From: Microbulbifer celer
GTDB lineage: Bacteria > Pseudomonadota > Gammaproteobacteria > Pseudomonadales > Cellvibrionaceae
Assembly (NCBI RefSeq): GCF_020991125.1
Contig: NZ_CP087715.1
Location: 186,001-250,000, forward strand
Length of the DNA stretch: 64,000 bases
Direction of reading: 5' to 3'
Below, piece after piece: positions 16,118-26,600 of this stretch. Under the pieces are notes generated by a model. It was not told the DNA's origin. It did not search any database and saw only the letters and a list, made by a program, of their open reading frames with translations. Both the position numbers and the translations under genes were made by a program. Position 1 is the first letter of the stretch; each line of letters opens with the position of its first letter.

Positions 16118-16729
16118 TTGAGCGCTAGCAGCGAAGGTAAAGAAGGCAAGGATGAAGAACCCAGTGACGAAAAGGTCACGTCGGCGCAGTCGCCCAACGA
16201 TTCCGCCGAAATCGGCGCTAAAAAAGTAGTACTGCGCCGCCCGGTCAGTGAAGACGGTGCTCATGTGCATGATCTGATTGGCCGCTGCCCGCCTTTGGAT
16301 GAAAACTCCATTTACTGCAACCTGTTGCAGACCAGCCATTTTTCCGCCACCAGTGTCGCTGCCGAATTGAATGGTGCGTTGGTGGGGTTCATTTCCGGTT
16401 ACATCGTGCCCGATCGTCCCGACACCCTGTTTGTATGGCAGGTAGCGGTGGCGGAGCAGGGCCGTGGCATGGGGCTCGCCGGCCGTATGCTGCGCGAGAT
16501 ACTGCAGCGCCCGGCCTGCAGTGAGGTGCGTTTCGTAGAAACCACGATTACACCGGACAACGACGCCTCCTGGGCGTTGTTCCGCAGTCTCGCGCGCAAG
16601 CTCGAAGCCGAATGTAACGATTCCGTGATGTTTGACCGCGAGCGCCATTTCCTGGGGCGTCACGACAGTGAGATGTTGCTGCGAATTGGTCCGTTTGCGG
16701 GTCAGTCTGCCGGCAGCAGCGCTCTCTGA
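16118..16729 (+). CDS. ectA: L-2,4-diaminobutyrate N-acetyltransferase (EctA)
   Basis: Catalyses the second ectoine step, acetyl-CoA plus diaminobutyrate to N-gamma-acetyl-diaminobutyrate. The GNAT domain spans about residues 35-185: VVLRRPVSEDGAHVHDLI, the EctA signature LDENSIYCNLL, FVWQVAV, and the acetyl-CoA loop EQGRGMGLAGRML, then FVETTITPDN. The N-terminus is an acidic, lysine-containing extension of about 35 residues. The start was placed at the TTG at 16118, which has AAAGGTG upstream; an in-frame TTG at 16097 would add seven residues. It is the first gene of ectABC-ask. The product is a compatible solute made under salt stress. Confidence 0.95.
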   Translation: MSASSEGKEGKDEEPSDEKVTSAQSPNDSAEIGAKKVVLRRPVSEDGAHVHDLIGRCPPLDENSIYCNLLQTSHFSATSVAAELNGALVGFISGYIVPDRPDTLFVWQVAVAEQGRGMGLAGRMLREILQRPACSEVRFVETTITPDNDASWALFRSLARKLEAECNDSVMFDRERHFLGRHDSEMLLRIGPFAGQSAGSSAL

Positions 16730-16796
16730 TACCGCAGCGGGCCCGTCACAGTTTTCCGAATCCGTATTTAGATAATCCACTCAAAAGGTTGGAATC

Positions 16797-18125
<1,329 letters not shown>

Positions 18126-18149
18126 TCGGCCCGGAAATTGAGTTAACGG

Positions 18150-18176
18150 AAAGAAGTCGCAAAGCGGCTTCTTTTT
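18150..18176 (+). terminator. Terminator-like hairpin between ectB and ectC
   Basis: AAAGAAGTCGC (18150-18160) pairs with GCGGCTTCTTT (18164-18174) through a three-base AAA loop, 11 pairs including one G-U, followed by further T residues. It looks like an intrinsic terminator but lies inside an operon, so partial termination that sets the ectB to ectC ratio is possible. Confidence 0.6.
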
Positions 18177-18208
18177 ACAAGTGAACACCGAGAAATTAGA
18201 GGTAGAAC

Positions 18209-18613
18209 ATGATCGTTCGTCAACTACAAGATTGTGAAAAAACTGACCGTCGTATTGTTTCAGAAGGCTGGGAAAGCACCCGTCTGGCGCTCAAGAACGA
18301 CAACATGGGCTTTTCCTTCCACATCACCACCATTTACGAAGGCGCCGAGCTGCACCTGCACTATCAGAACCACCTGGAGTCCGTGTACTGCATTTCCGGT
18401 GAAGGTTCTGTGATGGCGGAGTCCGATGGTGTGGTGCACGAGATTACTCCGGGAACCATCTACCTGCTGGACAAGCATGATAAACACGTGCTCAAAGGCA
18501 AAACTGAAATGAAAATGGCCTGTGTCTTCAACCCGCCGCTGCACGGCAAAGAAGTACACAACGCGGAAGGCGCATACGAGCTGGATGCGGAAGAGGTATC
18601 GGACGAAAAATAA
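18209..18613 (+). CDS. ectC: L-ectoine synthase (EctC)
   Basis: Cupin-fold enzyme that cyclises N-gamma-acetyl-diaminobutyrate to ectoine. The 134-residue length matches the family. Motifs: [16 protein letters not shown] at the N-terminus, [33 protein letters not shown] near 31-63 with metal-binding Glu, Tyr and His of the cupin core, and [12 protein letters not shown] with the second His cluster near 90-101. An AGAGGTAG ribosome-binding site precedes the ATG. It sits between the ectB hairpin and ask. Confidence 0.97.
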   Translation: MIVRQLQDCEKTDRRIVSEGWESTRLALKNDNMGFSFHITTIYEGAELHLHYQNHLESVYCISGEGSVMAESDGVVHEITPGTIYLLDKHDKHVLKGKTEMKMACVFNPPLHGKEVHNAEGAYELDAEEVSDEK

Positions 18614-18707
18614 GCCGTCCGCGCCCAACAACAAGGCGTTGGAGTTCTGGGGTGCGACTAACCGCGCCCCACACTTGCAACTCACGCACAAGGCAAACAA
18701 GGAACCC

Positions 18708-20153
18708 ATGAAGATTCATACGGTGGAAAAAATCGGCGGTACGTCCATGAGCGACTACCAGGCCGTACGCGATAACATCATTTTTAAAAATGGCAGAGCG
18801 AAAGCCGAGGGGTTGTACCAGCGCATTTTCGTGGTCTCAGCCTACGGCGGTATTACCGACCTGCTGCTAGAGCACAAAAAGTCTGGTCAGCCGGGTGTCT
18901 TTGCCCTGTTTGCCGGTGCGGACGACGAGATGGAGTGGTCCGATGCGGTGCGCGGTCTGCGCGAACGCATGGAAGAAATCAACGCGAGTCTGTTTACCGA
19001 CCAGGCGACACTGACCAAAGCCAACCAGTTTATTGGTGAGCGCCTGGACGATGCGGCCAACTGCCTGTCGGACCTGGAGCGGGTGTGTCAGCACGGTCAC
19101 TTTGCCCTGGAAGGTCATCTGGATACCGTGAGTGAAATGCTCGCGAGCCTGGGGGAAGCCCACAGTGCCTGGAATACCGTGCAACTGCTGAAGCAGGAAG
19201 GTGTAAATGCGCGTTTTGTTGACCTGACTGGTTGGCGCGATGGCGATCACATGACCCTGGACGCGCGTATCGAGCGTGCGTTTGCGGACGTTGATCTGGC
19301 CACCGAGCTGCCGATTGTGACCGGGTACGCGCACACTGCCGACGGCCTGATGAAAACCTTCGCCCGCGGTTACAGTGAGATGACGTTCAGCCGTCTCGCG
19401 GTAAAGACCGATGCCAGCGAAGCGATCATTCACAAGGAATATCACCTGAGTAGTGCCGATCCCCGCCTGGTCGGGGAAGAGCAGGCCGTACCCATCGGCC
19501 GCACCAACTACGATGTGGCGGACCAGCTCGCCAATCTGGGGATGGAAGCCATCCACCCGCGCGCGGCTAAAGGTCTGCGCCAGCAGGAAATCCCCCTGCG
19601 GATCATGAACACCTTTGAGCCGGAACACCGCGGTACCCTGGTGACCGGTGATTACGTCAGTGAGAAGCCGCAGGTGGAAATCATTGCGGGGCGCAAAAGC
19701 ATCTATGCTGTTGAATGTTTCGATCAGGACATGATGGGCAGCATGACCGTGTACGACCGCGCCATTAACGAAATCATCGCACGCTTCAAAGGCAGTGTGG
19801 TGACCAAGGATATCAACGCCAACACCATTACCCACTATCTGGGTAACAACCTGAAAACCGTCAAGCGTATAAAGAGTGCGATTGGCGAGCGCTTCCCGGA
19901 CTGCGATATGCAGGTACGTAAAGTTGCGGTTGTTTCGGCGATTGGCAGCGACATGAAAATTTCCGGTATGTTGTCCCGCGCGGTGAGCGCACTGGCCAAA
20001 TCCGGTCTCAGCATCCTTGCAGTACATCAGTCCATGCGTCAGGTGGACATGCAGTTTGTGGTCGACGAAAGCGATTATGAAGTCGCGGTCAAGAGCCTGC
20101 ACGAGGCACTGGTGGAAGTGCACGAGCACGGCGAAGCGATATGCGCAGCGTAG
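18708..20153 (+). CDS. ask: Ectoine-pathway aspartokinase (Ask_Ect)
   Basis: Phosphorylates aspartate to supply aspartate semialdehyde to EctB. The 481-residue protein starts MKIHTVEKIGGTSM after an AAGGA ribosome-binding site; an in-frame extension back to 18522 overlaps ectC and is rejected. The kinase core includes the KIGGTSMSD ATP site and the segment SRLAVKTDASEAIIHKEYHLSSADPRLV, split here near residues 225-252. The C-terminus carries paired ACT domains (KVAVVSAIGSDMK near 401-413, LSILAVHQSMRQVDMQFVV near 433-451). The specialised Ask of ectoine operons is reported to escape the usual lysine/threonine inhibition. The end overlaps the next gene by 13 bases. Confidence 0.96.
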   Translation: MKIHTVEKIGGTSMSDYQAVRDNIIFKNGRAKAEGLYQRIFVVSAYGGITDLLLEHKKSGQPGVFALFAGADDEMEWSDAVRGLRERMEEINASLFTDQATLTKANQFIGERLDDAANCLSDLERVCQHGHFALEGHLDTVSEMLASLGEAHSAWNTVQLLKQEGVNARFVDLTGWRDGDHMTLDARIERAFADVDLATELPIVTGYAHTADGLMKTFARGYSEMTFSRLAVKTDASEAIIHKEYHLSSADPRLVGEEQAVPIGRTNYDVADQLANLGMEAIHPRAAKGLRQQEIPLRIMNTFEPEHRGTLVTGDYVSEKPQVEIIAGRKSIYAVECFDQDMMGSMTVYDRAINEIIARFKGSVVTKDINANTITHYLGNNLKTVKRIKSAIGERFPDCDMQVRKVAVVSAIGSDMKISGMLSRAVSALAKSGLSILAVHQSMRQVDMQFVVDESDYEVAVKSLHEALVEVHEHGEAICAA

Positions 20154-21130
20154 TATCGCAAACGGCGGGCATTTGCCCGCCGTTTTGGTATCTGCGTGTC
20201 TTCGCGCTGTGTGGCGGCCTGTTTTTTGCCACCTGCTCCCTCGCGCAAGACCAGGAGCCTGCAGAGGTTTCTGGACAAACGGAGACGGCCACTGCGGAGC
20301 AGCAGCAACAACAACGCCGTGCCGAGCGGGCGGTTGATGAGCTCGAGAAGCCCCTCTATTCCCCCTTCATCGAGCGCTATGTGCTGGATGAGCTCAAACA
20401 GTTGCGTACCGATATGGCCGCGCAAAAGGTATCCCTCACAGAAAGTATCACCGACCGGCAGCTGAGCGCCGCGGACAAGGCGATTTCATACGCCACGGAT
20501 ACCATTACCTACTTCTTTTACCTGATCGCGGGCTTCAGTTCCCTGCTGGTGATCATGGGTTGGACTTCCATTCGCGACGTGAAGGAGAAGGTCCACAGCC
20601 TCGCCAACGAAGAAATCTCCAAACTGGTAGAGCAGTACGAGGCGCGTTTGCGCAGTATTGAAGAGCAGCTGTCGGAAAAGACCCAGCATATTGAAGACAA
20701 CCGCGATGAAATTGAGCTCACCCAGGAAGTCCATTCCCTATGGCTGCGCGCCGGTCGCGAACAGACGCCTACCGGTAAAATTGCGGTTTACGATCAGATC
20801 CTGAAGTTGCGTCCCAATGATGGTGAGGCGCTGACCTACAAAGCAGATGCAGTACTGGAGTTGGACGAGCCTCAGTGGGCGATCAATCTCTGTCTTCAGG
20901 CGTTGCAGATTGATAGTCAGAACGGCAACGCTTATTACCAATTGGGCTGTGCCTACGCTTATCTGGAGCAATGTGATGAGGCGGTGGAATACCTGTCCAA
21001 AGCACTGGATATTTCAGTTACCTACCGGGATGAAGCGCTGGAGGACTCCGCGTTTAACAAGTTGCACGAATACCAGCCATTTGTTGAACTGATGGGGATT
21101 CAGTCAGACGAGGGAAGCCTCAAGGGATGA
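20141..21130 (+). CDS. Membrane-anchored coiled-coil/TPR protein
   Basis: A 329-residue protein. A hydrophobic stretch near residues 18-34 ending SLAQ looks like a signal peptide, a second hydrophobic segment (YFFYLIAGFSSLLVIMGW) near 123-140 is a membrane helix, a charged coiled coil follows (about 145-195), and TPR repeats occupy 200-310 (for example AYYQLGCAYAYLEQCDEAVEYLSKAL). Function is unknown; TPR parts bind other proteins. The only ATG overlaps the end of ask by 13 bases, yet its codons 7-15 form a terminator hairpin, so the true start may lie further down at a non-standard codon. Position suggests expression with the ectoine genes. Confidence 0.78.
   Translation: MRSVVSQTAGICPPFWYLRVFALCGGLFFATCSLAQDQEPAEVSGQTETATAEQQQQQRRAERAVDELEKPLYSPFIERYVLDELKQLRTDMAAQKVSLTESITDRQLSAADKAISYATDTITYFFYLIAGFSSLLVIMGWTSIRDVKEKVHSLANEEISKLVEQYEARLRSIEEQLSEKTQHIEDNRDEIELTQEVHSLWLRAGREQTPTGKIAVYDQILKLRPNDGEALTYKADAVLELDEPQWAINLCLQALQIDSQNGNAYYQLGCAYAYLEQCDEAVEYLSKALDISVTYRDEALEDSAFNKLHEYQPFVELMGIQSDEGSLKG
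20160..20186 (+). terminator. Intrinsic terminator of the ect operon, inside the next reading frame
   Basis: AAACGGCGGGC (20160-20170) pairs with GCCCGCCGTTT (20175-20185) around an ATTT loop, directly followed by T. It lies 6 bases after the ask stop codon and within the first codons of the TPR gene. Ribosomes that start at 20141 would keep it from folding. Confidence 0.8.
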
Positions 21131-21237
21131 GACTGTCTGAAATGTTAGTGCCGTAAATTCTGATGCGGGTCTGATGTTCTGCCCGAATTAGCAAAGAAAC
21201 ACGCCATATTTAATAAAAACGACAAAGGGGAGAAGTC

Positions 21238-22656
21238 GTGCTTATCAGTTTCCTATTATTCCTGGGTATGTTTGCCGCGGTCGGGATCAGCTCATTCCGC
21301 AAAAGTCGCGGTACCAAAAAAGACTACTATCTCGCGAGTCAGGACGTGCACCCGATGCTGGTGGGGCTTTCCGCTGTTGCCACCAACAACAGCGGTTATA
21401 TGTTTATTGGCGTGATCGGTTATACCTACGCGACGGGCCTCGCTTCCATCTGGATGATGGTGGGGTGGATTCTGGGGGATTTCCTCGGTTCCCTGTGGAT
21501 GCACAAAAACCTGCGCGAGGCCGCGAAACGTAGTGGCGAGTCCAGCTACGCGGGCGTGCTGGCCAGCTGGAACGGCACCCGCTTCGCCGGTTGGCAAAAA
21601 CTCGCCGGATTATTGTCTTTGATATTTCTTCTCGCTTACGCCAGTGCCCAGCTGGTTGCCGGTAGCAAGGCGCTTTCGGTGGTCCTCGGAATGCCCGCCT
21701 GGAGTGGTGCCGTGATCGGCGGCATTATCGTCGCTGCCTACTGCCTGGCCGGCGGTATCCGCGCTTCCATCTGGACCGATGCAGCCCAGTCCATCGTGAT
21801 GGTGGTAGCCATGGGCCTGTTGCTGGTTGTGGCCACCAGTTCCATCGGTGGCCTCGGCGCCGCCTGGACGGCGATGGGACAGGTAGAGGGCTATCTCGAC
21901 CTGTACCCGCAGGATCTGGCACTGCCGGGCATTGCTGGTCTCGTGCTGTTTGCCTTGGGCTGGCTGTTTGCCGGTATCTCGGTGGTAGGCCAGCCCCATG
22001 TCATGGTGCGCTTTATGGCGCTGGACGATGCCGGCCGCATGGTACAGGCGCGTTGCTGGTACTACCTGTGGTTTACGGTGTTCTACATGATGGCCACTGC
22101 GGTGGGTATGCTGTCTCGCATCCTGCTCAGTGACCCGGGAACATTCGACGCAGAGCTGGCGTTGCCAATGATGGCGATGGAACTGTTGCCGCCGGCGCTG
22201 GTGGGGCTGATTCTGGCGGGTATTTTTGCGGCGACTATGTCCACTGCCGATTCCCTGGTGCTGAGCTGTTCTGCGGCACTGACCAGCGATCTACTGCCCA
22301 AGCGCACCGAAGATACCCGGATACTGAAAATCGCGACCTTGGGAATCACTACCCTGGCGGTGGTCTGGGCATTGGTAAATCAGCAGAGTGTGTTCAGCCT
22401 GGTGGTGATGTCCTGGTCGGCTCTGGCCTCGGCCTTCGGCCCGCTGCTGATGGTGCTCGCCGCCGGTGGCCGTCCGTCCCAGCGCCTGGCGATCATCATG
22501 AGCGTGTTGGGGCTGGCAACGGCACTGATCTGGCGCTGGCTGGGCTGGCAGGCATTTGTGTACGAAGGTATGCCGGGTATCCTGATGGGATTGGTGACCT
22601 TTGCGGTTGGCCGATTTCTGGCCCGGGAACCTGTTGGGCGCACCGTGAACGCGTGA
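21238..22656 (+). CDS. Sodium:solute symporter (SSS/PutP family)
   Basis: A 472-residue membrane protein with about 12-13 hydrophobic segments. It starts with a GTG at 21238 preceded by GGGGAGAAG. Family features include KKDYYLASQDVHPMLVGLSAVATNNSGYMF near residues 28-57, GGIRASIWTDAAQ near 168-180, and AGIFAATMSTADSLVLS near 327-343, the conserved sodium-site region of SSS carriers. These carriers import solutes such as proline, pantothenate or sugars with sodium. Placed after an ectoine operon, osmoprotectant uptake (proline, ectoine or betaine) is likely but not shown. No terminator follows; palindromic element copy B begins about 35 bases downstream. Confidence 0.88.
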   Translation: MLISFLLFLGMFAAVGISSFRKSRGTKKDYYLASQDVHPMLVGLSAVATNNSGYMFIGVIGYTYATGLASIWMMVGWILGDFLGSLWMHKNLREAAKRSGESSYAGVLASWNGTRFAGWQKLAGLLSLIFLLAYASAQLVAGSKALSVVLGMPAWSGAVIGGIIVAAYCLAGGIRASIWTDAAQSIVMVVAMGLLLVVATSSIGGLGAAWTAMGQVEGYLDLYPQDLALPGIAGLVLFALGWLFAGISVVGQPHVMVRFMALDDAGRMVQARCWYYLWFTVFYMMATAVGMLSRILLSDPGTFDAELALPMMAMELLPPALVGLILAGIFAATMSTADSLVLSCSAALTSDLLPKRTEDTRILKIATLGITTLAVVWALVNQQSVFSLVVMSWSALASAFGPLLMVLAAGGRPSQRLAIIMSVLGLATALIWRWLGWQAFVYEGMPGILMGLVTFAVGRFLAREPVGRTVNA

Positions 22657-23673
22657 TTGGTCCTGTGCCTGCCGAGCTTTGGTTCTACTCGGGTGGCGGC
22701 GAAGCACCGGGTATTCCTTTTCGGGACCGAGCTAGCCGCCCCCCACCTGTGGACACTTCCCTGTACGCTGCGGCGGCGACGTGGCCCGGCCGCTTCAACG
22801 CGGCGCCTTCGGCCCCTGTCGCCGACGCTCCTGAAAGGAATACCCGGCACTTTGCCTTCAATTCTGGCAATGCGCTTCGTAGCTCCGATTTCACCCTCGC
22901 TCTATTATCCGCCATCGATGCCTTGCCAGATATTCGTGTGGTTCAAGGCCATTTAGAATCGAAGGCGGTTCTATAGATAGCAGGTTGTAAGAAAACTTCT
23001 TTCATTCATTTCAATCTTGACTGCCATTTGGCCACTTATAGTATCTATGGCCCCCTTTTTTGTAATAAATTCAACTTGGCTCTCTCGATTCCGCGCGCAA
23101 ATATAAGAGGGCCTATTCGAGCAGCACTGAACTTTCCATTATGTGATCTGTGAATATGAATCTATTAGAAGGGATATTAATACTGCCCTGATAGTTTGGG
23201 GTTTTTAATGTAGCGGGGCTATGTGGTTAATTCACTGGCGAGGAGTTCTGAAGTGAATGGAAGTCAGCATTTGATGCGCTATGAATGGTCCAGTTCAAAT
23301 TGAAGGGAATAGAGAACAAAGCTTACCATTTAGTTTCTGGGCAAAAAAAGCTCAGCCTGTGTATTGACCGTTCAGTGTCATCAGCCAAAAAAAGTGGATT
23401 ATATTGAAGGAGTTGAATAAAGATTTTTTCATGCCAGTAAAAATTTCGTCACCAATAGTTACTGGTATTGCGGGTGTGGAAGGCCATAAGTCTATTAATC
23501 TTTATTTCTTAGGGAAGTATTCACAGAGCGTCTTTAGTCAAGCGTGGTCAAAAACTCTAAGTTGGAGCCCCAGCCCTTCAATCGAGACAGGGTAATGCTA
23601 GGATTTCCGCCAAATTAAGTTAGGGGGATAGACTGGACATCGCTTCCAGTCAGTATTTTCTGGGGAAAATCAA
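22657..23673. other. Long intergenic region upstream of the RHS gene
   Basis: About 1 kb without a supported gene. It holds palindromic element copy B (22691-22862), then a sharp change to AT-rich sequence that continues through the RHS gene. This marks the left edge of an apparently transferred segment. Short open frames with weak start signals exist (near 23253 and 23404) but have no features. Just before the RHS start, GACTGGA (23631-23637) and TCCAGTC (23645-23651) form a hairpin above the ribosome-binding site. Confidence 0.6.
22691..22862 (+). repeat. Palindromic intergenic element, copy B
   Basis: Begins GGGTGGCGGCG like the other copies. The left arm CCGGGTATTCCTTTT (22707-22721) pairs with the right arm CTGAAAGGAATACCCGG (22831-22847), at least 14 bases. 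The core block GAGCTAG (22729-22735) is shared with copies A and C. The interior is longer than in C and D and contains a further GC-rich stem (GCGGCGGCGAC with GTCGCCGACGC). Confidence 0.75.
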
Positions 23674-26600
23674 GTGACAAAAATTCTAAGAAGAATTTCG
23701 GGATTCATACTGTTTTTTGTGGCAAGTTCGGCTCTTGCTGTAGGGTTATCCGGACCGACGACAGATAAGACTGGTCAGTTTAGGATTAATCTGGAAGGAA
23801 ATAGTGGGTACGTATCTAGTTTCTATATATCGCGGGACGGAGAAACCTTAGGTAGATCGGATACCCTGGGTAAAAACTACAAAGACGTTTCTCTTGGCGA
23901 ATCTGGTAAGTATAGGTTTAAGCTTACGGTAGCTACTACCTGCTTGCAATTTTACTACAGTACATGCATGGAACCAGACGGCTATCAGTCAGCCTTTCAC
24001 TATGTCGATGTAGCCCTTAAGCCTAATAGGCCAACTAGCGCCAGTTTTTCAGAAATAACTAGTGGTTCAGTAGACAGAAATGGCCAGTTTAAATTCAACT
24101 GGGGGACGTCTCAGACACCTCCGAAAATCACAGGCTATCAAGTTCAGCAACAAGTAAATGGCGGTGGCTGGTCACAGGTCTACAGGAAGTCAAGTACTAC
24201 AACTCGATCAATCCAAAGGCCGTCATCTGGAAGGCTAGCGGATGGTACCTATCGATATCGTGTTCGCGCATTCACAACAGTTGGAAGCACTACCAATTGG
24301 GGGGATTTCCGCTACTCGAGTACCATAACTGTTAACCGAAAACCGGATCCAGTTGGCTCATTTACACAGCCCGGGTCTGGGACCCAAACAACAGCGTTTC
24401 AGGTTGCATGGAGTCCAGTATCTGGTCAGTTCGATACTGTGACTAGATATGAACTTCAGTGCAAGATTCCAGGCCAATCTAAATGGGGCGATTCAAGTTG
24501 TACCAAATGGGATGACAGCGCCACCAATAACGGAACTAGTACGAAAAAGACAATTAACTTGGAGACCGGGTCCGAAGGTCAATATCGATTTCAAGCACGC
24601 GCATGTAATGGACGAGGGTGTGGCGACTGGTCTCCTGCAAAGGTGGTAGTAGTCGATATACCGATTCCCCCACCTAGCACAGCATCGTTCGATAAGTTGC
24701 CTGAGGAGAGTGACTACGGTGACTATGACATTCGTTGGAAATTACCATCCGGCAGCGTGACTTCCTATAAACTGGAAAGACGGTGCAAATTGGGGGGCGC
24801 GACATGTGGCGTTGCTGGCTGGCATGAAATTGAGCCTACTGGCGGGCCTCTAAGTCGTATATTTGAAGCTAGAGGAGATATTGCAGATAAATATCAGTAT
24901 CGCGTGAAGGGTTGTAATGTCGATGCGTGTGCCAATTCATGGGCTACTACGGCTTGGATTGATGTGCATAACTTAGAGGGGGTGGCTCCCGCGGTATCGT
25001 TAACTTCTGCTACAAGCCCTGGCAGCATCGAATATGACGCAAGCGTGACCTACCAAGGGGATGCTGCTGTTTCAGTACCAGTGGAAGTTGCTCCTGGCGT
25101 TAATGGTCTTATGCCAAATGTCGGTATCCACTACTCTGGCGCGCGATATCGAGAGCGTAATAATGAGGTTTTGCCCGAAGATATTCTCGGTTACGGCTGG
25201 CGTATTTCCGGTATGAGCGCTATCCGTCGGTGTGTGAAAAATCGACCGGCGGAAGATTCAATTGAACTCGATACCACTGACTCAATCTGTTTGGACGGTG
25301 AGCCGCTTGTTCTTGTTTCAGGGGCACATTGGCAGGCAGGTGCAACGTACAGAACTTTGCGTGATAGCTTTCGCCTAATCGAGTTGAAAGTTCTAAATGG
25401 AAAAACGTGGTTCCAAGTGTCCGAGCCAAGTGGTGAGGTTAAGGAATACGGAAAGACAGCTGATAGCCGACTGAAGGCCGGAAGCTCAGTGCACTTTGGA
25501 TGGACGCTAAATAGGGTCGAAGACTCCTTTGGTAACGAAATTAACTATCTTTACCACCGCGATACAGTTGAGGGTATCAATTATCCGCTTGAGATTACTT
25601 ATGGAAACAATGCAGATGCAAAAATCGAGTTTTTGTACGGGACTCGGAATGATGCACCACCACAACCGTTGAGCCATGGTGAAATTGAGCAAGAACAGTT
25701 GGTATTGTTGCATCACATCAAAGTCAGTTTGGATGGAAATCTACAGCGTGAATACCGACTTATTACTGAACCTGATACCGAAGAATATCGGCGCCTGAAG
25801 TACGTCCAGCTTTGTGGGTATGGCGAGTTTGGGCAGAGCTCCGAATGCCTTGAACCCTTATCTATTGGGTGGCTAGATCCGGACGGCGAAAACCCAATTG
25901 ATATTAAAACAGGTGTGGGCGAGGTCACAGACGGCTTAGGTAAAACGACGCAATTTCATCACGCGATGATGCGCGAAGGCTCTGTCGATGGCCTTTTCAG
26001 TGAGCGTCCCTTTGGCGAGGGTGTGGTACCACCAGGGGTGAAACTACTGGATCCCGTAAATGGTGAGTATCGCTGTGTTGTCACCGAAGTGCATCGATCT
26101 AATGGCTTCGCCGATGGCTGGCACGTCACTCGCTACAGCTACCAAGGTACGGGTCTAGTTAGTGAGAACCACTGGGGTTTCCTTGGCTACTATGCACAGA
26201 AAATCGCCGACGCTGAGACTGGAGTCGTTACCTATAAACAGTTTCGTTCCGATTTCCCTTACATTGGGAAAGTCGCGCGTATCGAGCAGTACGAAGGAAA
26301 CTATGATGACAATCTACAGCGTCTAACAGCGCAACAATTCCATTATCAATCTCTCTCTCTTGATGTAGTAGGCGGCTCTACTCTCTATCCGTTTGTGAAG
26401 CAAAAGCTTCAGGTACAACTTGAAAACAACGAAGTCATTGGGTACGTAGCAGAAGAAACGGATCTGACGACGGAGTTGATTAGTGGCTATGGAGAACTTA
26501 TTGATGGAGAGGTGCATACAAAAGTGTATGCGCAGGATGCCCAGGTTAGTGCCCCTGGTAGTACCTGGGGCGATGTTTCGGTTACCAGTTTTTCAGAAGT

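Noticed and set aside
18867-20129. Long antisense frame opposite the aspartokinase gene.
   Set aside because: The plus strand clearly encodes the Ask with its ACT domains; the antisense protein has no recognisable features.
23404-23595. A 63-codon open frame upstream of the RHS gene.
   Set aside because: It starts at TTG with no proper ribosome-binding site and shows no features; it is probably chance in AT-rich sequence.
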